Source of the DNA: Oscillospiraceae bacterium
Lineage (GTDB): Bacteria > Bacillota > Clostridia > Oscillospirales > JAKOTC01
Length of the DNA stretch: 17,883 bases
Direction: 5' to 3'
NCBI GenBank assembly: GCA_035353335.1
Contig: DAOPZJ010000008.1
Coordinates: 41,991-59,873 of the forward strand
The notes under the pieces were generated by a model, which ran no database searches, was not told the DNA's origin, and worked only from the letters and a program-made list of their open reading frames with translations. A program made the position numbers and the translations under genes. Shown here piece by piece: positions 1 to 7,061 of this stretch; position 1 is the first letter of the stretch; each line of letters opens with the position of its first letter.

Positions 1-2
1 TC

Positions 3-80
3 ACCTGGCTGATCTGGCCGATCGCCGCGCTGGTCTTCGCCGCGCTCACCGCAACCGTCTCCGCGATTAAGAAAAAGTAA
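3..80 (+). CDS. C-terminus of a membrane protein (5' partial)
   Basis: The frame opening at base 3 reads 25 codons to TAA at 78-80. The visible residues form one hydrophobic, tryptophan-bearing helix (TWLIWPIAALVFAALTATVS) followed by a short basic tail, AIKKK. This is the usual ending of a small integral membrane protein whose last helix exits to the positive-inside cytoplasm. The strong hairpin 17 bases after the stop supports a true gene end. Clostridial membrane proteins with a WLIWP-type last helix, often fused to regulatory or permease-prefix regions, are known, but the fragment is too short to name. The start lies outside the window. Confidence 0.7.
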   Translation, partial: TWLIWPIAALVFAALTATVSAIKKK

Positions 81-96
81 AAACGCATTTATATGC

Positions 97-132
97 AGAC
101 AGGCCGAACGTTCGTTCGGCCTGTCTTTGTTT
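97..132 (+). terminator. Rho-independent terminator
   Basis: A perfect 13-bp stem (97-109 with 114-126, sequence AGACAGGCCGAAC on the left arm) encloses a 4-base loop and is followed by TTGTTT. It sits 17 bases after the stop codon of the partial membrane-protein gene. Confidence 0.85.
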
Positions 133-151
133 GGTGAATTATATATACCGT

Positions 152-186
152 ATTTGTACGGACGATTATGAATCGTCCGTACAAAT
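152..186. repeat. 16-bp-stem intergenic hairpin (GGACGATT type)
   Basis: Arms 152-167 and 171-186 are perfect 16-base reverse complements around a 3-base loop ATG. The core GGACGATTATGAATCGTCC resembles the GGGCGATTCATAATCGCCC units nearby, with stem changes made on both arms so that pairing is kept. There is no gene in 131-365; the short reading frames there merely run through these hairpins. Confidence 0.8.
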
Positions 187-233
187 ATGGGTCGTAATCC
201 GCATGACGGACGGACGCGGCGGACGGCGCGGGC

Positions 234-355
234 GGGCGATTCATAATCGCCCCTACGGCATTACGGGTCATAAATTAACGGCGCGCAGGCGAACCATGGT
301 TCGTGATGCCCTGCACCCTACAATTGCACGGCGGGCGATTCATAATCGCCCCTAC
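234..355. repeat. Two copies of a GGGCGATTCATAATCGCCCCTAC unit
   Basis: The same 23-base unit occurs at 234-256 and 333-355, each an 8-bp stem (GGGCGATT/AATCGCCC) around CAT, followed by CTAC. Further copies lie at 2150-2216. The second copy ends 10 bases beyond the stop of the minus-strand gene at 366, so its transcript would contain the hairpin; no T-run follows, so termination is doubtful. The stretch between the copies holds nothing recognisable. Confidence 0.8.
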
Positions 356-365
356 AAATTGATAT

Positions 366-2021
366 TTAATCCTCGATGTGCTCGATGGGTTCGATGGTGA
401 ACTCGTGGTCGAACGGGGTCAGGGCGTTGAAGAAAATGTTATATTTCGAGCCCGAGACCGGCACCGAGCCGAACAGCCCTTCGGTGACGAAGGTCTCGGC
501 GAACGCGGGGCCGATCTTGACACCGCTGGTGCCCGTCTCGACCTTGACGTAGCCCTTGGAGGCGACCAGCTTTCCGCCCGCGTTCGCGCGGATGGTGTAG
601 CCGTCGCCGAAGATGACCGCGTTCGGGTTGACGCCCATCTCAAAACGGACGGGGGCTTTGGTGCAGCCGTCGATCTTCATGCGGACGGCAAAGCCCTTTT
701 CGGTGCGCTTGACTTCCAGCGTCGCGTCGACCGTGATCGGGCCGGTGGTCTCACGCTTGGAACGGTCCATCTTGTTGAAGTCGCTCGTGCCCTGATATTC
801 TTTGTACGGCAAATAATAGGTGCCCTCGCCGTGGTAGTCCATCTGATAGCCGTTTTCGATTTTGCGAATGTTTTTCACCTTGATGTGCCGCTCGTTGAAG
901 AAGTGGATGCCGCCGCGGATATACATGTCCACTTCGCCCGACTGCAGAAAGAAAAACGTCTCGTTGTTTTCCATGATCGAAACCGTCATGCCGTTGTGCC
1001 CCATGCGCACGATGCCCGAATCCTTAAAGTGATAATCGTATTCGGTCGGCATATACGGCTCGACGTCCGGGATCTCGACGAGCTCGGGCTCGGTCATCAT
1101 CTCGGTCAGACCGACCTGGAAAACGCGGCCTTTTTTGAGGCATTCGTCGATGATCGCGCGCCCCATGCCGAGCAGCTCGTTATCCTTAAGCAGATGCCCG
1201 GCCTTGAGATACTGATAGATATATTTGTCGGCGTAGACGCTGGTGCCCCTGTCCTGCCGCGTGGAGTTCTGGGTGAAGATCTCGAAATTGGTGTGGTAAT
1301 AGGCCGCCATCATCTTGAGGTTGCGGCGAACCGGCTCGAGCAGTTCGGGCTTGTTGAGCTCCTCCGCCAGAATCAGCATCGCCATATTATTGATCTGGTT
1401 GTAGCCGCCCGCCGAGCGCTCGGCGTATTCGCCGTCCTCGTTGCAGTCGATTCCCTCGTTCAAAAAGGCGTTGATGCGGGTGAGGTATTCCTTTTTGCCC
1501 GTGATGTTCATCGCGAGCGCCAGCGCCGCCGACTCGACCCAGCGGTGGTTCGGCGTGTGGAAGCCGCCCGCGAAAATGCCGTCCGCGAGTTTGGAAAGCG
1601 CGTCGTAAAGGCGCTTTTTCAGCTCTTCGCCGCGCGCGTCGGTCTTTCGGTTTTTGATGAAGTGATAGGTTTTGCACAAGCCGATATTCGTAAAAGACGT
1701 GTCGGGCGCGGAGTAATAGTTCGCAAGGTGCAGATCGATGACGCCCGACGGGCGAAGGTTATTGTATAAGAAAGTGAACAGCAGATCGGCGGCGTGATAG
1801 GCCTCATCGCTCCTGTAATATTTACTTTCGGGGCAAAAATAGAGCATGATGGCATTGCTGACCGAACCGCCCGCGCCGTAGGGCACGAGGCCGAAGTCGC
1901 AGTTCAGATAACCGCCGTGCTGCCAGTCGTCGGCTTTGATCATCTGATTTCGGATGAGATTCGCGAACCCCTTGTCGGAGTTCTCGACGGCCGCTTTGTA
2001 AAGGTCGATGGTGTATTTCAT
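366..2021 (-). CDS. Heparinase II/III-like (alpha/alpha-barrel) hypothetical protein
   Basis: The gene encodes 551 residues when started at the ATG at 2021, which has a GGGAGG site 5 bases upstream; an in-frame start 17 codons earlier lacks one. The first ~260 residues are helical and carry HTPNHRWV (155-162), GEYAERSAGGYNQINN (197-212) and NSTRQDRGT (252-260). The last ~230 residues are beta-rich. This plan, helical toroid then beta-sandwich, and the NHRW/GEY(A/T)ERS blocks match a family of Clostridia and Paenibacillus proteins usually annotated as hypothetical or heparinase II/III-like, so a polysaccharide-lyase-type role is inferred. No signal peptide is visible, so it would act in the cytoplasm, perhaps on imported oligosaccharides. 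It has its own promoter at 2058-2085 and no carbohydrate genes beside it. It is GC-rich, and long antisense frames shadow it. Family confidence is moderate; substrate is unknown. Confidence 0.8.
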   Translation of the reverse strand: MKYTIDLYKAAVENSDKGFANLIRNQMIKADDWQHGGYLNCDFGLVPYGAGGSVSNAIMLYFCPESKYYRSDEAYHAADLLFTFLYNNLRPSGVIDLHLANYYSAPDTSFTNIGLCKTYHFIKNRKTDARGEELKKRLYDALSKLADGIFAGGFHTPNHRWVESAALALAMNITGKKEYLTRINAFLNEGIDCNEDGEYAERSAGGYNQINNMAMLILAEELNKPELLEPVRRNLKMMAAYYHTNFEIFTQNSTRQDRGTSVYADKYIYQYLKAGHLLKDNELLGMGRAIIDECLKKGRVFQVGLTEMMTEPELVEIPDVEPYMPTEYDYHFKDSGIVRMGHNGMTVSIMENNETFFFLQSGEVDMYIRGGIHFFNERHIKVKNIRKIENGYQMDYHGEGTYYLPYKEYQGTSDFNKMDRSKRETTGPITVDATLEVKRTEKGFAVRMKIDGCTKAPVRFEMGVNPNAVIFGDGYTIRANAGGKLVASKGYVKVETGTSGVKIGPAFAETFVTEGLFGSVPVSGSKYNIFFNALTPFDHEFTIEPIEHIED

Positions 2022-2057
2022 AAAATCCTCCCGCGCATGATTGTAATCACTCTTATT

Positions 2058-2085
2058 ATTATAACAGTCCATTCTGAAATGACAA
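2058..2085 (-). promoter_or_regulatory. Sigma-A-type promoter for the heparinase-like gene
   Basis: On the minus strand TTGTCA (2080-2085) and TATAAT (2058-2063) are separated by 16 bases. The predicted start lies about 30 bases upstream of the ATG at 2021. Confidence 0.75.
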
Positions 2086-2149
2086 CCCTAAAATAAGACT
2101 TTATAATCAAAATCGTCATTGCGAGAGGTTTCAACCCCGCGACAATTCA

Positions 2150-2216
2150 GTAGGGGCGATTCATAATCGCCCGTAAGATGGCACAAGCACGCGGGCGATT
2201 GCGAATCGCCCCTACT
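2150..2216. repeat. Composite inverted repeat with two nested hairpins
   Basis: Two 8-bp hairpins (2154-2161/2165-2172 and 2193-2200/2204-2211) of the GGGCGATT/AATCGCCC family lie head to head. The outer edges AGTAGGGGCGATT and AATCGCCCCTACT are themselves inverted, so the whole ~67 bases form a larger imperfect palindrome. The rest of the 2086-2282 gap holds a CGTCATTGCGAG motif near 2115 and a promoter-like pair at 2220-2246. Confidence 0.75.
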
Positions 2217-2282
2217 TCTATTATATCAACCCTACCGAAATGACAACCCAAATTCGGATTTTTAGGACAAGTATTTTCAGAA

Positions 2283-2311
2283 TTGACGCATTGCGGGGGT
2301 TATGTTAAAAT
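2283..2311 (+). promoter_or_regulatory. Promoter for the zinc-knuckle/mutY unit
   Basis: TTGACG (2283-2288), a 17-base spacer and TAAAAT (2306-2311) precede the GTG start at 2360 by about 50 bases. Confidence 0.7.
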
Positions 2312-2359
2312 CATTGCAGATGATTGTAATCCGGCATGATTTTGACGGGAGGATTGAAA

Positions 2360-2788
2360 GTGAGATTCATACAGAGGCTGATCTGTGAAATCTTCGGCCA
2401 CAAATGGAAGGGGTGCCATTGCGTTCGGTGCGGCGATTGGCGCGACGAAGAACATCAATATCAAGCAATGGAAAACCCCTGTGAGCAGCGCTGCTCGCGT
2501 TGCGCTTATGTGAAATCGGAGCACATCTGGGAGGGAACCGGCTGCGTCAAGACCTGCAAGACCTGCGGAAAAACCGAAGGGCAGCACTTCTGGCAATATA
2601 AAGGCGATCGGGTGGTGTGCGGCTGCGGCGCGGCCAAGCACAAGCTCTATCGCTCCTACTGCGAAAATCCCATCACGGAGTACACCTGCGAAATCTGCGG
2701 TAAATCAGGCGGCACCAACGACAACAGGGAATTCGGTTACGACTTTCTCAAAGCACCTTGCGTTGAGCCGAACGACCCAAAAACGTGA
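2360..2788 (+). CDS. Cys/His-rich tandem zinc-knuckle protein
   Basis: The protein has 142 residues if the GTG at 2360 is used, which is 6 bases after GGGAGGA; an ATG at 2336 would add eight residues but has no site. The sequence repeats a unit C-x3-C-x2-C-x6-H-x-W: C41/C45/C48/H55/W57 and C62/C66/C69/H76/W78, with degenerate units at C19/C21/C24/H32 and C87/C89/H94 and a last pair at C110/C113. Such spacing predicts several small zinc-binding knuckles. There is no signal peptide or membrane segment, so a cytoplasmic protein is expected. It overlaps mutY by four bases (GTGA), implying translational coupling and possibly a shared role, but no function is known to me. It could bind nucleic acid or protein; that is inference only. 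Confidence 0.8.
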   Translation: MRFIQRLICEIFGHKWKGCHCVRCGDWRDEEHQYQAMENPCEQRCSRCAYVKSEHIWEGTGCVKTCKTCGKTEGQHFWQYKGDRVVCGCGAAKHKLYRSYCENPITEYTCEICGKSGGTNDNREFGYDFLKAPCVEPNDPKT

Positions 2789-3840
2789 ATCAATCCCCTG
2801 AAGTTAAAACCCTGAAACCGATTGTCGCACCGCTGCTCGGTTGGTACGGCGAAAACGCCCGCGTGCTGCCTTGGCGCGAGAACACCGACCCCTACCGCGT
2901 TTGGGTGTCGGAGATCATGCTGCAGCAGACCCGCGTCGAGACCGTCATCCCCTATTATAACCGTTTTCTGACGGTTCTGCCGGACATCGAAGCGCTGGCG
3001 GAATGCGATGAACAGGCGCTTTTAAAGCTCTGGGAGGGGCTGGGGTATTATTCCCGCGTGCGCAATCTGCAAAAGGCGGCGCAGGTGATTGTGCAAAAAT
3101 TCGGCGGGCGGTTCCCCGATGAATTTGACGATATTTTATCGCTGCCCGGCATCGGAACCTATACGGCGGGTGCGATTTCTTCGATTTGCTTTGAAAAGCC
3201 GATTCCGGCGGTGGACGGGAATGTGCTTCGCGTACTCTCGCGGGTGTTAGGCAGCGAAGCGGATATCGCCCTGCCAGAAGTCAAGACGAAATTTACCGAG
3301 CTGTTGAGACAGATTTACCCTAAAGGTCATTGCGGGGATTTTACGCAGGCGTTGATGGAACTCGGCGCAATGGTCTGCCTGCCGAACGGAATGCCGCAGT
3401 GTATGGTCTGCCCGCTCGCTGCTTTATGCGAGGCCAACCGAACCGGAAGACAGGCGGAACTGCCGAATAAAAGCAAAAAAGCGCCCCGAAAGAAAGAGGA
3501 AAAGACCGTCTTTTTGCTCATCTGCGGGGACAAGATCGCCCTGCAAAAGCGCCCCGAAGGCGTTTTGCTCGGCGGGTTATGGGAGTTTCCGAACGTGCCC
3601 GGACACCTGACCCCGAAACAGGCCAAAGAAGTCTTGGCGCAATGGAACATCGAGGCCGTTTCGGTTGAGAAAGGCCCCCGCAAAAAGCATATTTTCACCC
3701 ACATCGAGTGGGAGATGACGAGTTATCTTGTTTCCTGCGAGAACATGCCCGGGCAATTCACCTGGGTCACGCGGGAGGAATTGGCCAATAACCTTGCCCT
3801 GCCCTCTGCGTTTCAGGGGTTTAAAAGTGTTTTAAAATAG
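2785..3840 (+). CDS. mutY: A/G-specific adenine glycosylase MutY
   Basis: MutY removes adenine mispaired with guanine or 8-oxoguanine, starting base-excision repair. The 351-residue protein has the full family layout: SEIMLQQT with catalytic Glu43, the helix-hairpin-helix loop LPGIG (120-124), VDGNV with catalytic Asp144, and an iron-sulfur cluster set Cys198/206/209/215 spaced x7-x2-x5. The first gap is one residue longer than in E. coli, a form I recall from other clostridial MutY proteins. A NUDIX-like C-terminal domain (about 239-350) that reads 8-oxoguanine carries GGLWEFPN (263-270) and HIFTHIEWEM (302-311). The start is the GTG that overlaps the TGA of the preceding gene, so translation is probably coupled and both share the promoter at 2283-2311. 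Length and motifs are complete. Confidence 0.97.
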   Translation: MNQSPEVKTLKPIVAPLLGWYGENARVLPWRENTDPYRVWVSEIMLQQTRVETVIPYYNRFLTVLPDIEALAECDEQALLKLWEGLGYYSRVRNLQKAAQVIVQKFGGRFPDEFDDILSLPGIGTYTAGAISSICFEKPIPAVDGNVLRVLSRVLGSEADIALPEVKTKFTELLRQIYPKGHCGDFTQALMELGAMVCLPNGMPQCMVCPLAALCEANRTGRQAELPNKSKKAPRKKEEKTVFLLICGDKIALQKRPEGVLLGGLWEFPNVPGHLTPKQAKEVLAQWNIEAVSVEKGPRKKHIFTHIEWEMTSYLVSCENMPGQFTWVTREELANNLALPSAFQGFKSVLK

Positions 3841-3859
3841 CAAATCCGGACGGGAAATC

Positions 3860-3879
3860 GAGTTAACGCTATATAACTC
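3860..3879. terminator. Weak convergent hairpin after mutY
   Basis: A 6-bp stem GAGTTA/TAACTC with an 8-base loop lies in the 59-base gap between the convergent mutY and the lipoprotein gene at 3900. It has no clear T-run on either strand and is the only terminator candidate seen there. Confidence 0.3.
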
Positions 3880-3899
3880 AACCGTTTAGATGGTTTATG

Positions 3900-5240
3900 T
3901 CAATAACCGCCCTGCCCGAAACTCTCGATTTTCCACCCCGTTTGAGGGGACTCGTAAACCATACGGCAATCCCAAGATTGTTCCCCATTCTCATTGGTCA
4001 CCATTTTGTTATACAGAAGATTCACATCTACTCTAAAAGTTTCAGTGCTTTCATCAAGTTTTCCGGTCGGTTCTATTTTTAGCAGCTTTGCGGATTTCAG
4101 GTTTTCAAAAGCGGATTTTGCGCCGATATCGGCATCCGCCAAAGGCAAGACCATCACATTATTATACAATTCATCGTTGGGCATATTCACTGTCAGATAT
4201 TCTAACAGCATCTTTTTCGAGAGACAGTATACAGCGCTCTTGGCGTCTTTTTTTTCAAGCGCCGTGAGATATTCCCTGATCACCTGTTCCGGATCTGATT
4301 TAGACAGCTTTTCCTCGGCTCCGTCCGCTTGAACTTTGTTTACAAGCCATTCGTCAAGCGTTTTGCCCGTGACCGTTTCAAAGCTGTTTCCTTTTAAACT
4401 GCATGCGTTAAATGCGCTGTGCCGCCCGGCGCTGACGAATGCGCCGATGATTTTACCGCCTGATTTAACAACGATGCCCCTGCAATCCCGTGAGGGACTG
4501 AACTCTTTCGGCAAACTCTCAAGAATTCTGTAAATTTTAACATCGATGTTTTTATCGGCATATGGGCTCATGTCAAGGCCGATATCCTTTGAGAGTTCAT
4601 TGTTGTAGGCGAAATAATAGGCATTCGGATTAAAACCGAGCAGCGTATTGATATCGCTTAATTTGTCTTTCCGCTCTCTGATTTGATAAGCAAGCGTCCA
4701 TCCGTATTGTTTGAAAAGTGCCGCATCCGTCTCATCGATATTGAAAGAGATATTTTTGTTTCCGAAAAGCGAATCGATATAACGCGCAAAATCTGTCCCA
4801 ATATCGAAGCGGCTGCCGTCTTTTATCATGTAGGCCTTATTATAAAGTGTATCGTAATGAAGCTCGCAGCTGTATCCGCCGGTTTTATTCGACAATTCAA
4901 TCATATACCGGCCGGTATTATTGCTTTCGGGGTCCCCCTCCTGCTTGGAGGGCTTGCCTGCCTTGATTGTTGAGTCGATGTACGCCACTGCCCGGAGATC
5001 GGTGATTTTAAACGCATCCGACGGATTAAATAAGTTGCTCGCGGAGATGCCCGAGATTTTCACGCATATATATTCCGTGGTATACGTCGCTTGCGATATC
5101 CCGGACACATCACCTTGACTCGAGGAATTTGAAGGTGCTCCTTCCGTCCGCCCGCAGGCGAAAAGAGAGAGGCCGACCGCAGCGACCAATATCATCGCCG
5201 CGATGTTATTCCATAATGGTTGTTTTTTGTCATTTAACAC
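3900..5240 (-). CDS. Lipoprotein descended from a BlaR1/M56 C-terminal region
   Basis: The chosen start is a GTG at 5240, nine bases after AGGGAAGG, giving 446 residues. The frame also opens at a GTG at 5276, where a purine run lies only two bases upstream. Residues 5-28 form a signal peptide ending in LFAC (Cys29), a lipobox. The stretch KGRLINVLNDKKQPLW, partly upstream of the chosen start, matches the conserved linker before the last membrane helix of clostridial BlaR1/MecR1-like M56 sensors (pattern VKGRIxNVLNYKKPxFW). Here the metallopeptidase part is absent: an in-frame TGA lies five codons upstream of 5276, and a good promoter immediately precedes the gene. The last ~125 residues resemble NTF2-like/DUF4829 domains found in that family. 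It looks like a sensor domain turned into an exported lipoprotein. The ligand is unknown. The gene is AT-richer than its neighbour eno. Confidence 0.8.
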   Translation of the reverse strand: MLNDKKQPLWNNIAAMILVAAVGLSLFACGRTEGAPSNSSSQGDVSGISQATYTTEYICVKISGISASNLFNPSDAFKITDLRAVAYIDSTIKAGKPSKQEGDPESNNTGRYMIELSNKTGGYSCELHYDTLYNKAYMIKDGSRFDIGTDFARYIDSLFGNKNISFNIDETDAALFKQYGWTLAYQIRERKDKLSDINTLLGFNPNAYYFAYNNELSKDIGLDMSPYADKNIDVKIYRILESLPKEFSPSRDCRGIVVKSGGKIIGAFVSAGRHSAFNACSLKGNSFETVTGKTLDEWLVNKVQADGAEEKLSKSDPEQVIREYLTALEKKDAKSAVYCLSKKMLLEYLTVNMPNDELYNNVMVLPLADADIGAKSAFENLKSAKLLKIEPTGKLDESTETFRVDVNLLYNKMVTNENGEQSWDCRMVYESPQTGWKIESFGQGGY

Positions 5241-5333
5241 ATTGATCAACCTTCCCTTTACTCCGGAGCCGGACACGTCCCCTCGGATTCAAAATCAACC
5301 TGTCTATCACCTGATGTGTCAGTTGTTGCTTCC

Positions 5334-5362
5334 AGTATAATCCCTCTTTGCAATGTTGTCAA
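5334..5362 (-). promoter_or_regulatory. Promoter for the BlaR1-derived lipoprotein
   Basis: On the minus strand TTGACA (5357-5362), exactly 17 bases, then TATACT (5334-5339). The predicted transcript starts near 5327, about 50 bases before the GTG at 5276 and about 87 before the GTG at 5240, so no longer sensor protein could be made from it. Confidence 0.8.
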
Positions 5363-5398
5363 GATATAGAATTGTTAAGATTACGGCCTGTTGGTGTA

Positions 5399-5523
5399 TG
5401 TCATTCCGAGCGCAAGCCGAGGAATCTCGGACAGATTACAGTCATTCCGAGCGCAAGCCGAGGAATCTCGGGCTGATGAGGGCTTGTTGGTGGCGAGGTC
5501 CTTCGCTTTCGCTCAGGATGACA
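5399..5523. repeat. Three copies of a TGTCATTCCGAGCG repeat, two direct and one inverted
   Basis: The 30 bases at 5401-5430 recur exactly at 5442-5471. A diverged copy lies in reverse at 5496-5523, reading TGTCATCCTGAGCGAAAGCG on the minus strand. Such TCATTCTGAGCG-type repeats are widespread in environmental bacterial genomes. Nothing else is seen in the ~300-base gap between the lipoprotein gene and eno apart from the promoter and terminator listed. Confidence 0.8.
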
Positions 5524-5531
5524 ATGCAAAG

Positions 5532-5557
5532 GGCGGCGGGGCAATTGCCCCGCCGCC
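5532..5557 (-). terminator. GC-rich terminator hairpin after eno
   Basis: A perfect 26-base palindrome (left half GGCGGCGGGGCAA) begins 17 bases after the enolase stop. Only a short CTTT follows on the minus strand, so the U-tract is weak, but position and stem strength fit termination of eno. Confidence 0.65.
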
Positions 5558-5573
5558 TTCTTCAAATGTTATT

Positions 5574-6866
5574 CTACTTAAACCGAAACGCATTCGCGCC
5601 GAGATAGGCCGCGCTTTCGCCTAAACCCTCTTCGATGAGCAGCAGGCGGTTGTATTTTGCGGTACGCTCGCCGCGGCTGGGCGCGCCGGTCTTGATAAAG
5701 CCGCAGTTCGACGCGACCGCGAGATCGGCGATGGTCGCGTCCGGGGTCTCGCCCGAACGGTGTGAAACGACCGCGGTGTAACCCGCCCTCTGTGCCATCT
5801 TGATGGCCTCGATGGTCTCGGACACGCTGCCGATTTGGTTGAGTTTAATCAAAATCGAGTTTGCGCAGCCGCCCTTGATGCCCTGACCGAGCCGCTCGGT
5901 GTTCGTGACGAACAGATCGTCGCCGACCAGCTGCACTTTTCTGCCCATCGTCGCGGTGATGGCCTTCCAGCCCTCCCAGTCCTCCTCGTCGAGCGGGTCT
6001 TCGAGGGACAGAATCGGGTATTTGCCGCAGAGGTCGTCCCAGTATTTGATCAGCTCGTCGGTAGTAAACTGCTTGCCGCTCTTGGGCTGCTTATAATTGC
6101 CTTCTTCGCCCTTCCACTCGCTCGCGGCGGCGTCGATGGCCAACACAAAGTCCTCGCCCGGCGTGTAGCCGCAGTCCTCGATGGCCGACAAAATCAGATT
6201 GATCGCCTCGGTCTCGCTGCCGAGGTTCGGCGCAAAACCGCCCTCGTCGCCGACCGAAGTCGAGAGGTTTTTGCTCTTCAATTCCTTGGCGAGCGCGTGG
6301 AAGACCTCGGCGCACTGCCGCAGGCCGTCGGTAAAGTCCTTCGCCCCGACCGGCATGATCATGAATTCCTGGATGTCGATATTGTTCGCCGCATGCGCGC
6401 CGCCGTTTAAAATGTTCATCATGGGCACCGGGAGAACCGTTGCGAAAACGCCGCCCAAAAAACGATAAAGCGGCATTCCGAACGCCTTTGCGGCGGCTTT
6501 CGCGGAAGCGATGGAGACCGCCAGAATCGCGTTCGCGCCGAGTTTGCTCTTGTCCTTGGTCCCGTCGGCTTTTTTCATCGCCGCGTCGATGGCATAGATG
6601 TCCGAGGCGTCCATGCCGGAAAGGGTCTTGTTGATGACCCCGTTGATATTCCCGACGGCTTTCAGCGTGCCCTTGCCGCCGTAGCGCTTTTTGTCGCCGT
6701 CGCGCAGTTCCAGGGCCTCGTAGATGCCGGTGGACGCGCCGCTCGGCACTTCGCCGACGCCGACGGTGCCGTCCTGCAAAATCACTTCGGCTTCGACGGT
6801 GGGATTTCCCCGGGAATCGAGAATTTCCCGCCCGGTGATTCTTTTTATTTTCAAATTGTCCATCAT
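5574..6866 (-). CDS. eno: Enolase (phosphopyruvate hydratase)
   Basis: Enolase interconverts 2-phosphoglycerate and phosphoenolpyruvate in glycolysis and acts as a cytoplasmic Mg-dependent oligomer. The 430-residue protein has every hallmark: SGAST (42-46) mobile loop, GGAHAANNIDIQEFM with His158, VGDEGG with proton donor Glu208, metal ligands Asp245, Glu289 (SLEDP) and Asp316 (VGDDLF), catalytic base Lys341 and the SHRSGET signature at 368-374, plus Lys392. The start is the first of two adjacent ATG codons, eight bases after AGGAGG. It stands alone, with its own promoter at 6914-6942 and terminator at 5532-5557, and no other glycolytic genes are beside it. Codon use is GC-rich. Confidence 0.99.
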   Translation of the reverse strand: MMDNLKIKRITGREILDSRGNPTVEAEVILQDGTVGVGEVPSGASTGIYEALELRDGDKKRYGGKGTLKAVGNINGVINKTLSGMDASDIYAIDAAMKKADGTKDKSKLGANAILAVSIASAKAAAKAFGMPLYRFLGGVFATVLPVPMMNILNGGAHAANNIDIQEFMIMPVGAKDFTDGLRQCAEVFHALAKELKSKNLSTSVGDEGGFAPNLGSETEAINLILSAIEDCGYTPGEDFVLAIDAAASEWKGEEGNYKQPKSGKQFTTDELIKYWDDLCGKYPILSLEDPLDEEDWEGWKAITATMGRKVQLVGDDLFVTNTERLGQGIKGGCANSILIKLNQIGSVSETIEAIKMAQRAGYTAVVSHRSGETPDATIADLAVASNCGFIKTGAPSRGERTAKYNRLLLIEEGLGESAAYLGANAFRFK

Positions 6867-6913
6867 TTCTGAAACCTCCTGCCTAACCGATAGTTTTCAA
6901 CTTGTATAGGCAA

Positions 6914-6942
6914 ATTATACCGCTTTTGCCGATCGGATTCAA
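6914..6942 (-). promoter_or_regulatory. Promoter for eno
   Basis: On the minus strand TTGAAT (6937-6942), 17 bases, TATAAT (6914-6919), about 48 bases upstream of the eno ATG. The consensus -10 suits strong constitutive expression. The rest of 6943-7020 holds nothing recognisable. Confidence 0.8.
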
Positions 6943-7020
6943 GGCGGAAGCATTGAATTCACTGATATCAATCATGCATACAGCCATATCGATACAGTCA
7001 TTGCCCGCAAAATGGTAATC

Positions 7021-7048
7021 TTTGCCTCCCTTGTTAAAGGGAGGCAAA
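7021..7048 (-). repeat. Solitary CCTCCCTTGTTAAAGGGAGG palindrome
   Basis: Arms TTTGCCTCCCTT (7021-7032) and AAGGGAGGCAAA (7037-7048) pair perfectly over 12 bp around GTTA. The core is the same palindrome that forms the outer part of the inverted repeats of the DUF559 unit at 9405-9915. It lies 13 bases after the stop of the URO-D-like gene and could fold in its transcript, but no T-run follows. Confidence 0.85.
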
Positions 7049-7061
7049 GGAATTTTCACAT

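Noticed and set aside
131..400. 89-codon frame through the first intergenic hairpins
   Set aside because: It merely translates the repeat units (recurring AIHNRPY) and runs into the end of the 366 gene.
378..1769. 463-codon open frame antisense to the heparinase-like gene
   Set aside because: It is a shadow of GC-rich codon use on the other strand; its sequence is Val/Asp/Arg/His-rich without motifs and it has no promoter or ribosome site.
5835..6410. 191-codon open frame antisense to eno
   Set aside because: Enolase on the minus strand is certain and this frame mirrors its codons.
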